Notes: generated by a model not told the origin, from the letters alone. 64,000 nt of DNA from SELP01 sp035969385 (GCF_035969385.1 NZ_JAYKKJ010000003.1:310001-374000); one strand, 5' to 3'; positions 1 through 8,311 are shown, counted from the first letter of the stretch. A program made the numbers and translations.

Positions 1-508
1 CATAACAAAGCGGCGCGATCAGGGCGACGGGGATCCAGGCCAGCATGGCCGGGTCGGGCAGGCTTGCCTCTGGTGCCGCGATCAGACCGACGCCCAGAAG
101 CCCTAGACACAGGCCGACCAGGCGGCGCAGAGCAAAGCGGTCCTGCCCAAGGGCCAAGGCCACGGGAAAGGCGAACATCGGCACCGTGGCGATGATGATC
201 GCCATGATCCCGGCAGGAAGATGGGCCGCCGCGCGATAACTGAAGGAATTGGGCAGAATTGTCCCCAGACAGGCGATCACAACGAAGACCCGCAACGTGG
301 CCCAGCCCAGCGGAAAGGGACGGCGACGCGTGGCCAGCAGCCCCCCAAGCAGGACGGACCCGATCAACAGCTGCCAGAACAAAAGCCCGAACGGCAGATG
401 CCCGGTGGAAACGGCGATACGGCTAAGCGGCACAGAGAGCCCCCAACCGGCCCCGAGCACGAGAAGAATCCCGCTCAGAACCAGCCGATCCCGGACCGGC
501 TCGGTCAT
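1..508 (-). CDS. EamA/DMT-family transporter, N-terminal part (cut by window edge)
   Basis: The first 169 codons of a polytopic membrane protein read leftward and run off the window edge. The visible part starts MTEPVRDRL and holds about five hydrophobic helices with the small-residue-rich pattern of the drug/metabolite transporter superfamily, including an early GAGWGLS stretch and a PNSFSY stretch typical of EamA repeats. Such proteins export small metabolites across the inner membrane; the substrate cannot be read from the sequence. Its ATG overlaps the stop of the upstream phosphoesterase gene (ATGA, 4 nt), so the two are probably co-translated. The C-terminal half lies outside the window, so intactness is unknown. 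Confidence 0.8.
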   Translation of the reverse strand, partial: MTEPVRDRLVLSGILLVLGAGWGLSVPLSRIAVSTGHLPFGLLFWQLLIGSVLLGGLLATRRRPFPLGWATLRVFVVIACLGTILPNSFSYRAAAHLPAGIMAIIIATVPMFAFPVALALGQDRFALRRLVGLCLGLLGVGLIAAPEASLPDPAMLAWIPVALIAPLCY

Positions 509-1320
509 GCGGGTCCGGCCGGGAACAGGAGCCCGCCCTGACGCACCTGTTCGACCCTCGTCGCCTTGCCGGTGCGGTCATCGGTTTCGACATAGAGGCC
601 CGACAGGGTGACATCGGCGAGGGCCGGTTCGAACCGCTCCTTCGCCATGCCAGTAATGAAGCGACGCAGCGGTTCGTCCTTCTTCATCCCGATGACCGAA
701 TTGTAGTCGCCGCACATGCCCGCGTCGGTCTGATAGGCGCTGCCCTTGGGCAGGATCATCGCATCGGCGGTGGGCACATGGGTATGGGTGCCGACGATGA
801 CCGAAGCGCGACCGTCGCAGAAATGGCCCATCGCCATCTTTTCGCTGGTGGCCTCGCAATGCACATCGATCAGGCTGGCCTGTACCATCCCGCCAAGGGG
901 GTATTGGCGCAGCACGGCGTCGACGGCGCTGAACGGATCGTCAAAAGGCCGCTTCATGAAGACCTGCCCCAGCACCTGGGCCACCAGAACCTTTTGCCCG
1001 CCCCGGGCGGTGAACACCCTCGCTCCCTTTCCCGGCGCGACCTTGGAAAAGTTCAGCGGCCGGATGATGCGCGGCTCCTGTTCGCAGAATTGCAGCATGT
1101 CCTTCTGGTCGAAGGCATGATCGCCGAGGGTAACGACATCGGCCCCCGCCTCGAACAGGGCGCGGGCGTGATTGCCCGACAGGCCCATCCCGCCGGTGGC
1201 GTTTTCGCCGTTGATCACCACAAAATCGAGCCGCCAGTCGTCACGCAGCTTCGGCAGCCGTTGGGCCACGGCCTGACGGCCACCCCGGCCCACGATATCG
1301 CCTAAGAATAAAAGTCTCAT
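505..1320 (-). CDS. YmdB-like metallophosphoesterase (TIGR00282 family)
   Basis: 271 residues, the normal length for the YmdB family of calcineurin-like phosphoesterases, whose characterised members hydrolyse 2',3'-cyclic nucleotides. Metal-site motifs are visible: GDIVGR at residues 7-12, NGEN at 37-40, a GDH at 66-68 and a late GTHTHVPTAD block that supplies two histidines. There is no signal peptide or membrane segment, so the enzyme is cytosolic. The gene overlaps the DMT transporter by 4 nt downstream. Start is the ATG at 1320, giving MRLLFLGDIVGR, the usual first strand of the fold. The family call is secure; the physiological substrate is inferred from homologues only. Confidence 0.9.
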   Translation of the reverse strand: MRLLFLGDIVGRGGRQAVAQRLPKLRDDWRLDFVVINGENATGGMGLSGNHARALFEAGADVVTLGDHAFDQKDMLQFCEQEPRIIRPLNFSKVAPGKGARVFTARGGQKVLVAQVLGQVFMKRPFDDPFSAVDAVLRQYPLGGMVQASLIDVHCEATSEKMAMGHFCDGRASVIVGTHTHVPTADAMILPKGSAYQTDAGMCGDYNSVIGMKKDEPLRRFITGMAKERFEPALADVTLSGLYVETDDRTGKATRVEQVRQGGLLFPAGPA

Positions 1321-1365
1321 GGGGTTCCTCTAGGCAAGGGGCGGCACAAGCGCAAGCGCGGGGAT

Positions 1366-1387
1366 GGTGGGTCAAGACCCACCTTAC
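1366..1387. repeat. REP-like palindrome, copy 1 (faces copy 2)
   Basis: GGTGGGTCAAGACCCACC followed by TTAC. It is the left member of an inverted pair with the copy at 1516-1537; the TTAC tails point at each other across 128 bp. The same unit recurs at 49316, 50106, 60468, 60512, 61072 and 61108. Confidence 0.85.
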
Positions 1388-1515
1388 GTTTAAGGGGCGC
1401 CGCCCCTCTGGCCCTTTGGGCCATTCACCCCGGAGTATTTGGGGCAAAATGAGAGATCATCCTTTTTCAGGACTCAAATGCGCTTTTGGGGGCCCTGTGG
1501 GTGAAGCGCCTCCTG
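1388..1515. other. Spacer between inverted REP copies, with its own small palindromes
   Basis: 128 bp between REP copies 1 and 2. It holds GGGGCGCCGCCCC, a TGGCCC/GGGCCA hairpin, and an AT-richer CCCCGGAGTATTTGGGGC segment. No convincing open frame was seen. The GGAGTATTT segment resembles intergenic strings I recall from other Rhodobacteraceae, but that is memory, not a search result. Confidence 0.4.
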
Positions 1516-1537
1516 GTAAGGTGGGTCTTGACCCACC
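1516..1537. repeat. REP-like palindrome, copy 2
   Basis: GTAA followed by GGTGGGTCTTGACCCACC, inverted relative to copy 1. It ends five bases before the TAA stop of the leftward cyclo-ligase gene, so it sits in that transcript's 3' end, where it could fold as a hairpin. Confidence 0.85.
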
Positions 1538-1542
1538 ATGTC

Positions 1543-2115
1543 TTAGCGGCGGGGCTCGATCACCCCGGTTTCGGTCACGATCAGGTCCAGCCACTGGTCT
1601 GTCGCTTCCAGTGGCAGGTCCGCGTCTTCCTGCGCCGAATAGGCAAAGCCGATGGCCATCGTCGGGCGCTTGGCCCGCAGCCCTTCCAGCGTCCGGTCGT
1701 AGAACCCCCCGCCATAGCCCAGCCGCCCGCCCGTGCGGGAAAAGGCCACCAGCGGAACGATCAGGATTTCGGGTTCAATCCAATCGCCTTCGGCCGGAAT
1801 ACGGGCGCCGAATTCGCCATCCGCCATGGCACAGCCCGGAGTCCATGCCCGGAAGTTCAAGGCCTGACCCGCGCCGATGATCACAGGCAGGGCAACCGGG
1901 CCGTGGGCGGCCGCTTCTTCCATCGCCGGGGTCGGGTCGATCTCGGTCCGCATCTGGGCGTATCCCGCCAGCGGCACGCCGCGATACCCGGCCAGCACCT
2001 CGGACAGATGGGCGGCGGTCGCGCCGTTGCCATGAAGGGCATGGGCTTCGGCCCTGCGGACAAAGGCGGCCTTGCGGGCAGCCGCCTTGCGGGCGGTCAG
2101 GTCAGGATCAGTCAT
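1543..2115 (-). CDS. 5-formyltetrahydrofolate cyclo-ligase
   Basis: 190 residues, the usual size for this enzyme, which uses ATP to convert 5-formyl-THF to 5,10-methenyl-THF and so returns a stored folate to one-carbon metabolism. Family landmarks are the Lys/Arg-rich N-terminus (TARKAAARKAAFVRR), PEILIVPLVAF, and the glycine-rich RLGYGGGFYDR block that binds substrate and nucleotide. I chose the ATG at 2115 because in-frame sequence upstream of it has no family character and overlaps the end of mgtE's intergenic space; AAAGG lies just ahead. mgtE ends 22 bp upstream, so the two may be co-transcribed. It is followed by a REP palindrome. Confidence 0.9.
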   Translation of the reverse strand: MTDPDLTARKAAARKAAFVRRAEAHALHGNGATAAHLSEVLAGYRGVPLAGYAQMRTEIDPTPAMEEAAAHGPVALPVIIGAGQALNFRAWTPGCAMADGEFGARIPAEGDWIEPEILIVPLVAFSRTGGRLGYGGGFYDRTLEGLRAKRPTMAIGFAYSAQEDADLPLEATDQWLDLIVTETGVIEPRR

Positions 2116-2137
2116 CACAGGGGCACCTTTGCCGGGA

Positions 2138-3514
2138 TTATAGAAGGAACACAGCCGCAAGCCCAAGGAAGGCGAAGAAGCCCACCACGTCGGTCACAGT
2201 CGTCACGAAGGCCCCGGACGCAAGCGCCGGGTCCACCCCCGCCTTTTCAAGAAGCACCGGCACTGCCGTTCCCGCCAGCCCGGCAACGACCAGATTGATC
2301 ACCATTGCGGCGGCGATGACGACACCCAGCATCATGGTCCCGAACCAGAGGTATCCGATCACCCCCATCACCAGCGCAAAGATTATGCCGTTCAAAAGGC
2401 CCACCAGAACCTCGCGCCGGATCACCCGCCAGACGTTCGACCCGGTCAGGTCGCGCGTGGCAATGGCCCGCACCGCGACCGTCAGGGTCTGGGTGCCCGC
2501 ATTGCCGCCCATCGAAGCGACGATCGGCATCAGCACCGCCAGCGCGACCAGTCCGGCGATCACCTCTTCGAACAGGGCAATCACCCCCGAGGCGAGGATC
2601 GCAGTCACAAGGTTCACCCCCAGCCACGGCAGGCGCTGCCGGGTGGTGTCCAGCACGGAATCTGACAGGCTGCCTTCGCCAACACCGGCAAGGCGCAGCA
2701 TGTCCTCTTCGTGTTCTTCGTCCAGAAGGGTCATAGCGTCGTCGATGGTGATAACCCCGACCAGCCGGTCGTCGTCATCGACCACCGGGGCCGAAATCAG
2801 GTGGTAGTGGTTGAACGCATGGGCCACGTCCTCGACATCGTCTTCGACGTGAAAGGTATTGAAACTGTCCTCGGTGATTTCTGCCAGCGGCACTTCCCGC
2901 TTTGAAGACAGGATCCGACCCAGGGTGGCATAGGCCACGGGTTTCATCCGTGGGTCCACAAGGATCACGTGATAGAACTGGTCGGGCAGTTCGATGTCGG
3001 AGCGCAGGAAGTCGATGGTCTCGCCCACGCTCCAGTGTTCGGGAACCCGAACCACCTCGGACTGCATGTGACGGCCAGCCGATTCCTCGGGGTAGGTCAG
3101 CGCCTTTTCAACCGCGACCCTGTCCGTGGCCTCGAGCGCGTCAAGAACCTGTTCCTGCTGGTCTTCGTCCAGGTATTCGACAAGATCGACCACGTCATCG
3201 GATTCAAGGTCGCGCACGACCTCGGCCAATTCGGCGGGGGCCAGGTTTTCGATGATCTCTTCACGCAGGGATTCATCAAGCTCGGACAGGATTTCCCCGT
3301 CCATCCCGCCCTTCCAGACGGTCAGCAGGTCGCGCCGGTCGCGGGCGTCCACCTGTTCGATCAGGTGGGCGATGTCGGCAGCGTGCAGCGGGTCCAGAAG
3401 CGCGTCGATCGTCACCGCGTCCTGCGCCTCGACCGCGTCCAGAACCTCGGCGATCAGCCTGTCGGTCACACCGAAGGCTTCTTCGTCTTCATGCTCCAGA
3501 ATCTCTTCGGTCAT
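2138..3514 (-). CDS. mgtE: Magnesium transporter MgtE
   Basis: 458 residues with the complete MgtE architecture: an acidic helical N-domain (roughly 15-135) with HAADIAHLIE and repeated DLVEYLDED-type helices, two CBS domains (about 140-260) that sense cytosolic Mg2+, and a C-terminal channel of five membrane helices (about 290-458). The pore signature is SMGGNAGTQ, followed by DPALASGAFVTTVTD near the end. It forms a dimeric inner-membrane Mg2+ channel gated by internal Mg2+. The start at 3514 is preceded by GGAGGT at good spacing. No riboswitch-like leader was recognised in the upstream region. Confidence 0.95.
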   Translation of the reverse strand: MTEEILEHEDEEAFGVTDRLIAEVLDAVEAQDAVTIDALLDPLHAADIAHLIEQVDARDRRDLLTVWKGGMDGEILSELDESLREEIIENLAPAELAEVVRDLESDDVVDLVEYLDEDQQEQVLDALEATDRVAVEKALTYPEESAGRHMQSEVVRVPEHWSVGETIDFLRSDIELPDQFYHVILVDPRMKPVAYATLGRILSSKREVPLAEITEDSFNTFHVEDDVEDVAHAFNHYHLISAPVVDDDDRLVGVITIDDAMTLLDEEHEEDMLRLAGVGEGSLSDSVLDTTRQRLPWLGVNLVTAILASGVIALFEEVIAGLVALAVLMPIVASMGGNAGTQTLTVAVRAIATRDLTGSNVWRVIRREVLVGLLNGIIFALVMGVIGYLWFGTMMLGVVIAAAMVINLVVAGLAGTAVPVLLEKAGVDPALASGAFVTTVTDVVGFFAFLGLAAVFLL

Positions 3515-4011
3515 GGCGGCACCTCCGGTCTTGGCGCACCATAGCGATTGCGCGCCTCGCCACAACAGCCTTGCGCAGGGACAGGCAGGTTCACCGGCGT
3601 TCGCCTGACAAAGGAGCGATCATGGCCGATGCCGCACAGCGATTCGACTCGGCAAGTGCGGCCGAAAATGACCTGAAGCGGGCCCAAAGGCACCGCGCAC
3701 GCACCTGTCAGAACGCAGATTTGTGCAAGACCCCGTCCAAGAAATTTCCCGCCCTTCGGCGGAAAAGCCCCATCCGAAGTTCGCCGGGAACCAGGCGCAA
3801 GAATCTGGGGCCGAAGCATTGGGTTTTTCGCTTCTGGAATTGCTTCAAACCCTTGAACGGACTGCGCAGCAAACCGCCTATGTTGCACAAAATCCGAGGG
3901 GGGATTCCGGCGAATTCTTCCCCGTTGTCGACATCGGAATTCGGGATCATCTGGCCGCTGTGATGTAGCGATCCCCGATGTTTGCGGGGAACTGATTGAA
4001 AGGAGTTCATC
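3515..4011. other. 497-bp intergenic region with a weak ORF and a leader hairpin
   Basis: This divergent region separates mgtE from the DUF481 gene. It has one candidate reading frame (listed separately) and, near the right end, a TCCCCG/CGGGGA hairpin at 3972-3990 that would sit in the 5' leader of the outer-membrane protein gene. That gene's ribosome site, AAAGGAG, follows at 3999-4005. Promoters for both flanking genes must lie here, but no strong -35/-10 pair can be named with confidence. No RNA gene was recognised. Confidence 0.5.
3622..3963 (+). CDS. Doubtful small ORF, possibly a frameshifted relic
   Basis: An ATG preceded by a near-ideal AAGGAG at 5-nt spacing opens a 113-codon frame. 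The first 35 or so residues (MADAAQRFDSASAAENDLK onward) look protein-like, but the rest is Arg/Lys/Pro-rich and unlike a folded protein. A second frame starting at GTG 3723 and ending at 3968 reads more naturally (it includes LGFSLLELLQTLERT). One frameshift near 3720 would join the two into about 115 residues. No family was recognised in either half, and third-position GC is low for this genome. It may be a decayed gene or chance. Confidence 0.2.
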   Translation: MADAAQRFDSASAAENDLKRAQRHRARTCQNADLCKTPSKKFPALRRKSPIRSSPGTRRKNLGPKHWVFRFWNCFKPLNGLRSKPPMLHKIRGGIPANSSPLSTSEFGIIWPL

Positions 4012-4854
4012 ATGTCTACCACAGTGAAATTCGCCCTTGCCGCCGCGATTGCCGGTTTTTCCGTGTCTGCGGTCAATGCGCAAGAAGACCTGTTCGGAAC
4101 CCAGTCCGCTTCGGACGAGGTGACCGACCTGCAGGACGCCATCGAGGACGACGCCGAGCGGCCGACCTTTACCTTTGGGAACGAAGGCCGGACGCCGGGC
4201 ACCTACGGCTCTATCGCGATGCGCGCCCTTCATTCGACTTCGGACACCGCGGATACGACCACGACCATTGGTCTGGGCGCGCAATACGGCTTCTATGACG
4301 GCACCAACGGGTCGGAATTCAACCTGTCCTACGCCTATTCCAAAACCGGCGATGTTGTTGATCGCGACAGCCTGAATGCGGGCTATGACTATACCCGCGA
4401 TTTCAACGACGCCTTCTTTGGCTATGGCAATCTGAACGTGAAATGGGACCGTCTTGCCGATGAAGTCGGCGAAAACGCCCGCGATGCCTTTGTTGGCGTC
4501 GGGGTCGGCTACCGGATCGTGAACACTGAGGAAACCCAGTTCGCGGTCAAGGCCGGGCCGGGCTATCGTTTCATCGAGGATGGTGTCGGCACGCAGATCG
4601 ACGAAGCCGCCTACAGCGTCGAGGCCAACTTCTTCCAGCGGTTTAATGACAGTGTCTTCCTTTCCGACGATGTGCAGCTGATCGGATCCGCCTCGGACGT
4701 GACGATCGTGAACGAACTGGCGCTGAACGTCGCGCTGAGCGACACCCTGTCCATGCGCACCAGCTACACGTCGAAATTCGGTGGGGCAGACTTCAACGCC
4801 CTGTCGAACAGTGAAAACACGCTGGGCGCCTCGATCGTCTACAACTTCAACTGA
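4012..4854 (+). CDS. DUF481-type outer-membrane beta-barrel protein
   Basis: 280 residues with a cleavable signal peptide (hydrophobic stretch ending SAVNAQ, cleavage near residue 23). A linker rich in Asp/Glu follows, then a run of amphipathic strands with alternating aromatic and small residues (GLGAQYGFYDG, FNLSYAYSK, LNAGYDYTRDF). It ends ASIVYNFN, the terminal-aromatic signature used by the BAM machinery. This matches the DUF481/YdiY-like group of salt-induced barrel proteins, whose function is not established. The gene is monocistronic, with AAAGGAG ahead of the ATG and a hairpin terminator after it. Confidence 0.75.
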   Translation: MSTTVKFALAAAIAGFSVSAVNAQEDLFGTQSASDEVTDLQDAIEDDAERPTFTFGNEGRTPGTYGSIAMRALHSTSDTADTTTTIGLGAQYGFYDGTNGSEFNLSYAYSKTGDVVDRDSLNAGYDYTRDFNDAFFGYGNLNVKWDRLADEVGENARDAFVGVGVGYRIVNTEETQFAVKAGPGYRFIEDGVGTQIDEAAYSVEANFFQRFNDSVFLSDDVQLIGSASDVTIVNELALNVALSDTLSMRTSYTSKFGGADFNALSNSENTLGASIVYNFN

Positions 4855-4882
4855 TCCTTCGGTTGCATTCCCGAAATCAGCA

Positions 4883-4907
4883 GAGCGGGCCCCCTTCGGG
4901 CCCGCTC
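4883..4907 (+). terminator. Hairpin terminator after the DUF481 gene
   Basis: A perfect 10-bp stem (GAGCGGGCCC with GGGCCCGCTC) closes a 5-base loop 28 bp after the stop codon. The following AATCCTTTGAG is only weakly T-rich, so termination strength is uncertain. Confidence 0.65.
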
Positions 4908-5008
4908 AATCCTTTGAGAGAAGGATCGGTCGATTTTCGCCTTCCGGAATAAACTCCCTTCGGACTTTTCGGATTTACCGGAAAACGGGTCACGGATAAC
5001 GTCCGCCC

Positions 5009-6304
5009 ATGACCCAACAGCATCTTCTCCTTGGCCAGACGCTGGCCTTTTCCGGCGACCCGTTCCAGACCGCGTGGGAGGATGTGACCCATCACACCCG
5101 GCGCGGGGCTGTCCTGATTGAAGACGGCCGGATTGCGGCGGTTGGTCAGGCGGAGGTGCTGCGCGCGGCCAACCCACAGGTGCCGGTCACGGATTATGGC
5201 GATGCGTTGATCACCGCCGGGTTTGTCGATGCCCATATGCATTATCCCCAGACCGCGATGATCGCGAGTTGGGGAAAGCAGCTGATCGACTGGCTGAACA
5301 CCTACACCTTCCCCGAGGAATCAAAGTTCGGCGATCCGGCCTATGCCGCCGACATAGCGGGCCGGACCTGTGACCTTGCGCTGGCCCATGGCACGACGAC
5401 CCTGACCAGTTTCTGCACCATCCACCCCGAAAGCGTGGACGCCTTCTTTGGCGCGGCGGCGGATCGGGGCATGGCGGTTGTCGCGGGCAAGACATGCATG
5501 GACCGCAACGCGCCCGACACGCTGCGCGACACGGCACAGACGGCCTATGACGACAGCAAACGCCTGCTTCAGAAATGGCATGGGGTTGGTCGCGCGACCT
5601 ATGCGATCACGCCCCGGTTTTCCCCAACTTCGACGCCCGAGCAGTTGGAGGCCCTGGGCGCGCTTTGGGCCGAATTTCCGGACTGCCCGATGCAGACCCA
5701 CCTGTCCGAGCAGGTGCCGGAAATCGACTGGGTCAAGCGGCTGTTCCCCGAGGCGCGGGATTATCTGGACACCTACGAAAAGTTCGGCCTTCTGGGCACC
5801 AAGGGCCTCTATGGCCATGCGATTTGGCTGGAAGATCGCGAAAAGGCGCGGCTGGCGGAATATGATTGCAGCCTTGTACACTGTCCGACCTCGAACACCT
5901 TCATCGGGTCTGGGTTGTTCGATTTGATGGGATTGGCCAGCGCGGGGATGCGCGTGGGTCTGGCGACAGATACCGGCGGCGGGTCATCCTTTTCGATGCT
6001 GCACACCATGGCGGCGGCCTATGAGATCGGGCAGCTGCGGGGAATTGCCGTGCACCCGGCGCAGCTGATGTGGCTGGCGACCGAAGGGTCAGCGCGGGCG
6101 CTGCATATGTCCGGTGAAATCGGCCATCTGGGCACCGGCGCCGCGGCGGACATTACCGTTTTGGACCTTGGATCGACCCCGGCCATCAAGCAGCGGACGG
6201 ACCGGGCCGAACACATTTGGGACGCGGTGTTCCCGACCATCATGATGGGCGATGACCGCGCAGTGCGGGCGGTCTGGGTGGCTGGGGAAAAGCGGCTGGG
6301 CTAG
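5009..6304 (+). CDS. guaD: Guanine deaminase
   Basis: 431 residues, the size of bacterial GuaD of the amidohydrolase superfamily, which deaminates guanine to xanthine in purine salvage. Zinc-site motifs appear in order: HMH (H76 and H78) in DAHMHYPQ, the HLSEQ block with its essential Glu, GHAIWL, and the TDTGGG aspartate. NTYTFPEE after the first motif is characteristic of guanine deaminases rather than cytosine or adenine deaminases. The gene converges on the CAP lipoprotein gene, and both stops share one CTAG at 6301-6304. A second, related deaminase lies 0.7 kb downstream on the other strand. Confidence 0.92.
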   Translation: MTQQHLLLGQTLAFSGDPFQTAWEDVTHHTRRGAVLIEDGRIAAVGQAEVLRAANPQVPVTDYGDALITAGFVDAHMHYPQTAMIASWGKQLIDWLNTYTFPEESKFGDPAYAADIAGRTCDLALAHGTTTLTSFCTIHPESVDAFFGAAADRGMAVVAGKTCMDRNAPDTLRDTAQTAYDDSKRLLQKWHGVGRATYAITPRFSPTSTPEQLEALGALWAEFPDCPMQTHLSEQVPEIDWVKRLFPEARDYLDTYEKFGLLGTKGLYGHAIWLEDREKARLAEYDCSLVHCPTSNTFIGSGLFDLMGLASAGMRVGLATDTGGGSSFSMLHTMAAAYEIGQLRGIAVHPAQLMWLATEGSARALHMSGEIGHLGTGAAADITVLDLGSTPAIKQRTDRAEHIWDAVFPTIMMGDDRAVRAVWVAGEKRLG

Positions 6305-6789
6305 CAGCGCCGCCCAAGGACCAAGACCCAGGTGTCGCCAACCCGCGCAAGCCCGTATTCATCGACGCTGGTCCGCAGGTTGTTGCGCCGGTGCCCGGTG
6401 GAGGCCATCCAATCGGCCAGCACCTGCGCCTCGGTCATCTGACCCTGCGCGAGGTTCTCTGCGATCTGGCACCAGACATAGCCCTGCGCGCGCGCCCGGT
6501 CGCCCACCCCGCGCCCCTCTGGCGACCGATGCGCGAAATAGCCCCGGCCCGCCATGTCGCGGGCGTGGGCCATCGCCGCCGCCTCAAGCATCGGATTGCG
6601 GACAACCGGGCCAGCCCCGGCCCGCGCCCGCTCGGCGTTCAACCGGCGGCCAAAGCTGTCGACGGCGTTTGGCCCCGTCATCAGGGCAACCGGTTCGCCC
6701 GGCGGCTGCGGCCCGATCGGGACATAGACCGGAACGACGGCGATGCAGGCCGAAAGCGCAATCGGAAGGATGAGGGCAAGAAAACGCAT
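6301..6789 (-). CDS. CAP/SCP-domain lipoprotein
   Basis: 162 residues from the ATG at 6789. A short signal sequence ends in LSAC, a lipobox, so the protein is predicted to be lipid-anchored in the envelope. The rest is a CAP (SCP/PR1) domain: LNAERARAG, the MAHARDMAGRGYFAHRSP block with its conserved histidine, a second histidine in STGHRRNNL, and WVLVLG at the end. Bacterial CAP proteins are common but mostly of unknown activity. An in-frame TTG lies 15 bases upstream but would only lengthen the signal peptide. Its stop overlaps guaD's stop tail-to-tail. Confidence 0.85.
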   Translation of the reverse strand: MRFLALILPIALSACIAVVPVYVPIGPQPPGEPVALMTGPNAVDSFGRRLNAERARAGAGPVVRNPMLEAAAMAHARDMAGRGYFAHRSPEGRGVGDRARAQGYVWCQIAENLAQGQMTEAQVLADWMASTGHRRNNLRTSVDEYGLARVGDTWVLVLGRRC

Positions 6790-6859
6790 GGCAGTCTTCT
6801 GCAACCACGCCGCGCCGCAATCAAGCGGCGCGGGTCCGCCCGGCGGGATTTTGCTGTAT

Positions 6860-6977
6860 CTAGAGTGTATCGCGTTTTATTGGATTCATGTATTCATTGC
6901 CTTGGGCGAGGCAGCGTTTGCGCAGCATAACGCGTTCGCCCGGGGCGATGAATTCAATTGAACGCGACACGCTCTAG
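6860..6977. mobile_element. MITE-like inverted-repeat element A, bounded by CTAG
   Basis: 118 bp starting and ending with CTAG. The left arm begins CTAGAGTGTATCGCGTTTTA. The right arm, reverse-complemented, begins CTAGAGCGTGTCGCGTTCAA, and the match continues through ATTGRATTCATS, so the arms pair over about 30 bp with few mismatches. The loop contains further GC-rich pairing but no open frame. The right-end CTAG supplies the TAG stop of the 8-oxoguanine deaminase gene. Element B at 39584 is built on the same plan. It is read as a non-autonomous miniature transposon; no cognate transposase is present in the window. Confidence 0.65.
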
Positions 6978-8311
6978 CCTGCCAAAGCACGGGCCATGCG
7001 GTTCTGGGTTTCGATGACGCGCGGAAGATCGATTGTTGCCATCTCTCCGCCCGCAACCACCTGACGCCCCTCGACGAATAGATCCCGGACCCGCGTCGGC
7101 CCGGCCAGTAGCAGCGCCGCCGGGTCCCAGCTTCCGGCGCTTTCGACCCCGGTCGTGTCCCAGATGGCGATATCCGCCCGCTTGCCTGGCGCGATGCGCC
7201 CGCAATCCGGGCGACCCAACACATCCGCCCCGCCCCTAGTGGCGATCTCCAGCGCCTCGCGCGCGCTCATCTTGTCGGCCCCGCCTGCCACCCGCTGCAA
7301 CAGCATGGCTTGTCGCGCCTCGGCAATCAGGTTGCCCGCGTCATTGCTGGCCGACCCGTCCACGCCAAGGCCCACCGGCACGCCCGCGTCGCGCAACGCC
7401 CGGACCGGCGCGATCCCGGACCCAAGGCGGCAGTTGGAACAGGGGCAATGGGCGACCCCGGTGCGCGACCGGGCGAAGAGGTCAATCTCGGCCCCGTCCA
7501 GTTTCACGCAATGGGCGTGCCAGACATCCGGCCCGGTCCATCCCAGATCCTCGGCATACTGGCCGGGACGACAGCCGAATTTCGCCTCGGAATAGGCGAT
7601 GTCCTCGTCGTTTTCGGCAAGGTGTGTGTGCAACATTACCCCCTTGTCGCGGGCCAGCAAGGCGGCGTCGCGCATCAGGTCCCGGCTGACCGAGAAAGGG
7701 GAACAGGGCGCAAGACCGACGCGGACCATCGCCCCCTCAGACGGGTTGTGGAAGGCATCGACCACACGGATCATATCCTCCAGAATGTCCCGCTCCCGCT
7801 CGACCAGCGCATCGGGCGGCAGCCCGCCATCGCTTTCGCCGATGGACATTGCGCCCCGGGTCGGATGGAACCGGAGTCCCACCTCTGCCGCGGCGTGAAT
7901 GGTGTCCTCTAGCCGCGACCCGTTGGGATAGAGGTACAGGTGATCCGAGGTCAGGGTGCAGCCCGACAGCGCCAGTTCGGCCAGTCCCACCTGCGCCGAG
8001 GTGAACATTTCGTCCGGGCCGAACCGAGCCCATATCGGGTAGAGAGTCTGCAACCAGCCAAACAGCAGCGCATCCTGCCCGCCTGGCACCGCGCGGGTCA
8101 GGGTTTGATACAGGTGATGGTGCGTGTTCACGAGACCGGGTGTGATGACGCAGCCCGCCGCCTCGACCACCTGTGCGCCCGGCGCAGTCAGTCCGTGGCC
8201 GACATCGGCAACCACCCCGTCGCGGATCAGGATATCGGCGCCCGAAAGCTCGCGGCGGTCGTCATCCATCGTCAGGATGGTATCAGCGTTGCGGATCAGA
8301 ATTTCTGGCAT
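6974..8311 (-). CDS. 8-oxoguanine deaminase (amidohydrolase)
   Basis: 445 residues of the amidohydrolase superfamily, the length of 8-oxoguanine deaminases, which convert 8-oxoguanine to urate and so remove oxidised purine. Metal-binding motifs in order are NTHHHLYQ (residues 62-69), HTHLAEN, WHAHCV and GVDGSASND. The PGGQDALLFGWLQTLYP stretch after the first motif is typical of this clade rather than of guanine or S-adenosylhomocysteine deaminases. No signal peptide is present. Its TAG stop is formed by the right end of MITE element A. Substrate is assigned by family resemblance, and a different amino-purine cannot be excluded. Confidence 0.82.
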   Translation of the reverse strand: MPEILIRNADTILTMDDDRRELSGADILIRDGVVADVGHGLTAPGAQVVEAAGCVITPGLVNTHHHLYQTLTRAVPGGQDALLFGWLQTLYPIWARFGPDEMFTSAQVGLAELALSGCTLTSDHLYLYPNGSRLEDTIHAAAEVGLRFHPTRGAMSIGESDGGLPPDALVERERDILEDMIRVVDAFHNPSEGAMVRVGLAPCSPFSVSRDLMRDAALLARDKGVMLHTHLAENDEDIAYSEAKFGCRPGQYAEDLGWTGPDVWHAHCVKLDGAEIDLFARSRTGVAHCPCSNCRLGSGIAPVRALRDAGVPVGLGVDGSASNDAGNLIAEARQAMLLQRVAGGADKMSAREALEIATRGGADVLGRPDCGRIAPGKRADIAIWDTTGVESAGSWDPAALLLAGPTRVRDLFVEGRQVVAGGEMATIDLPRVIETQNRMARALAG

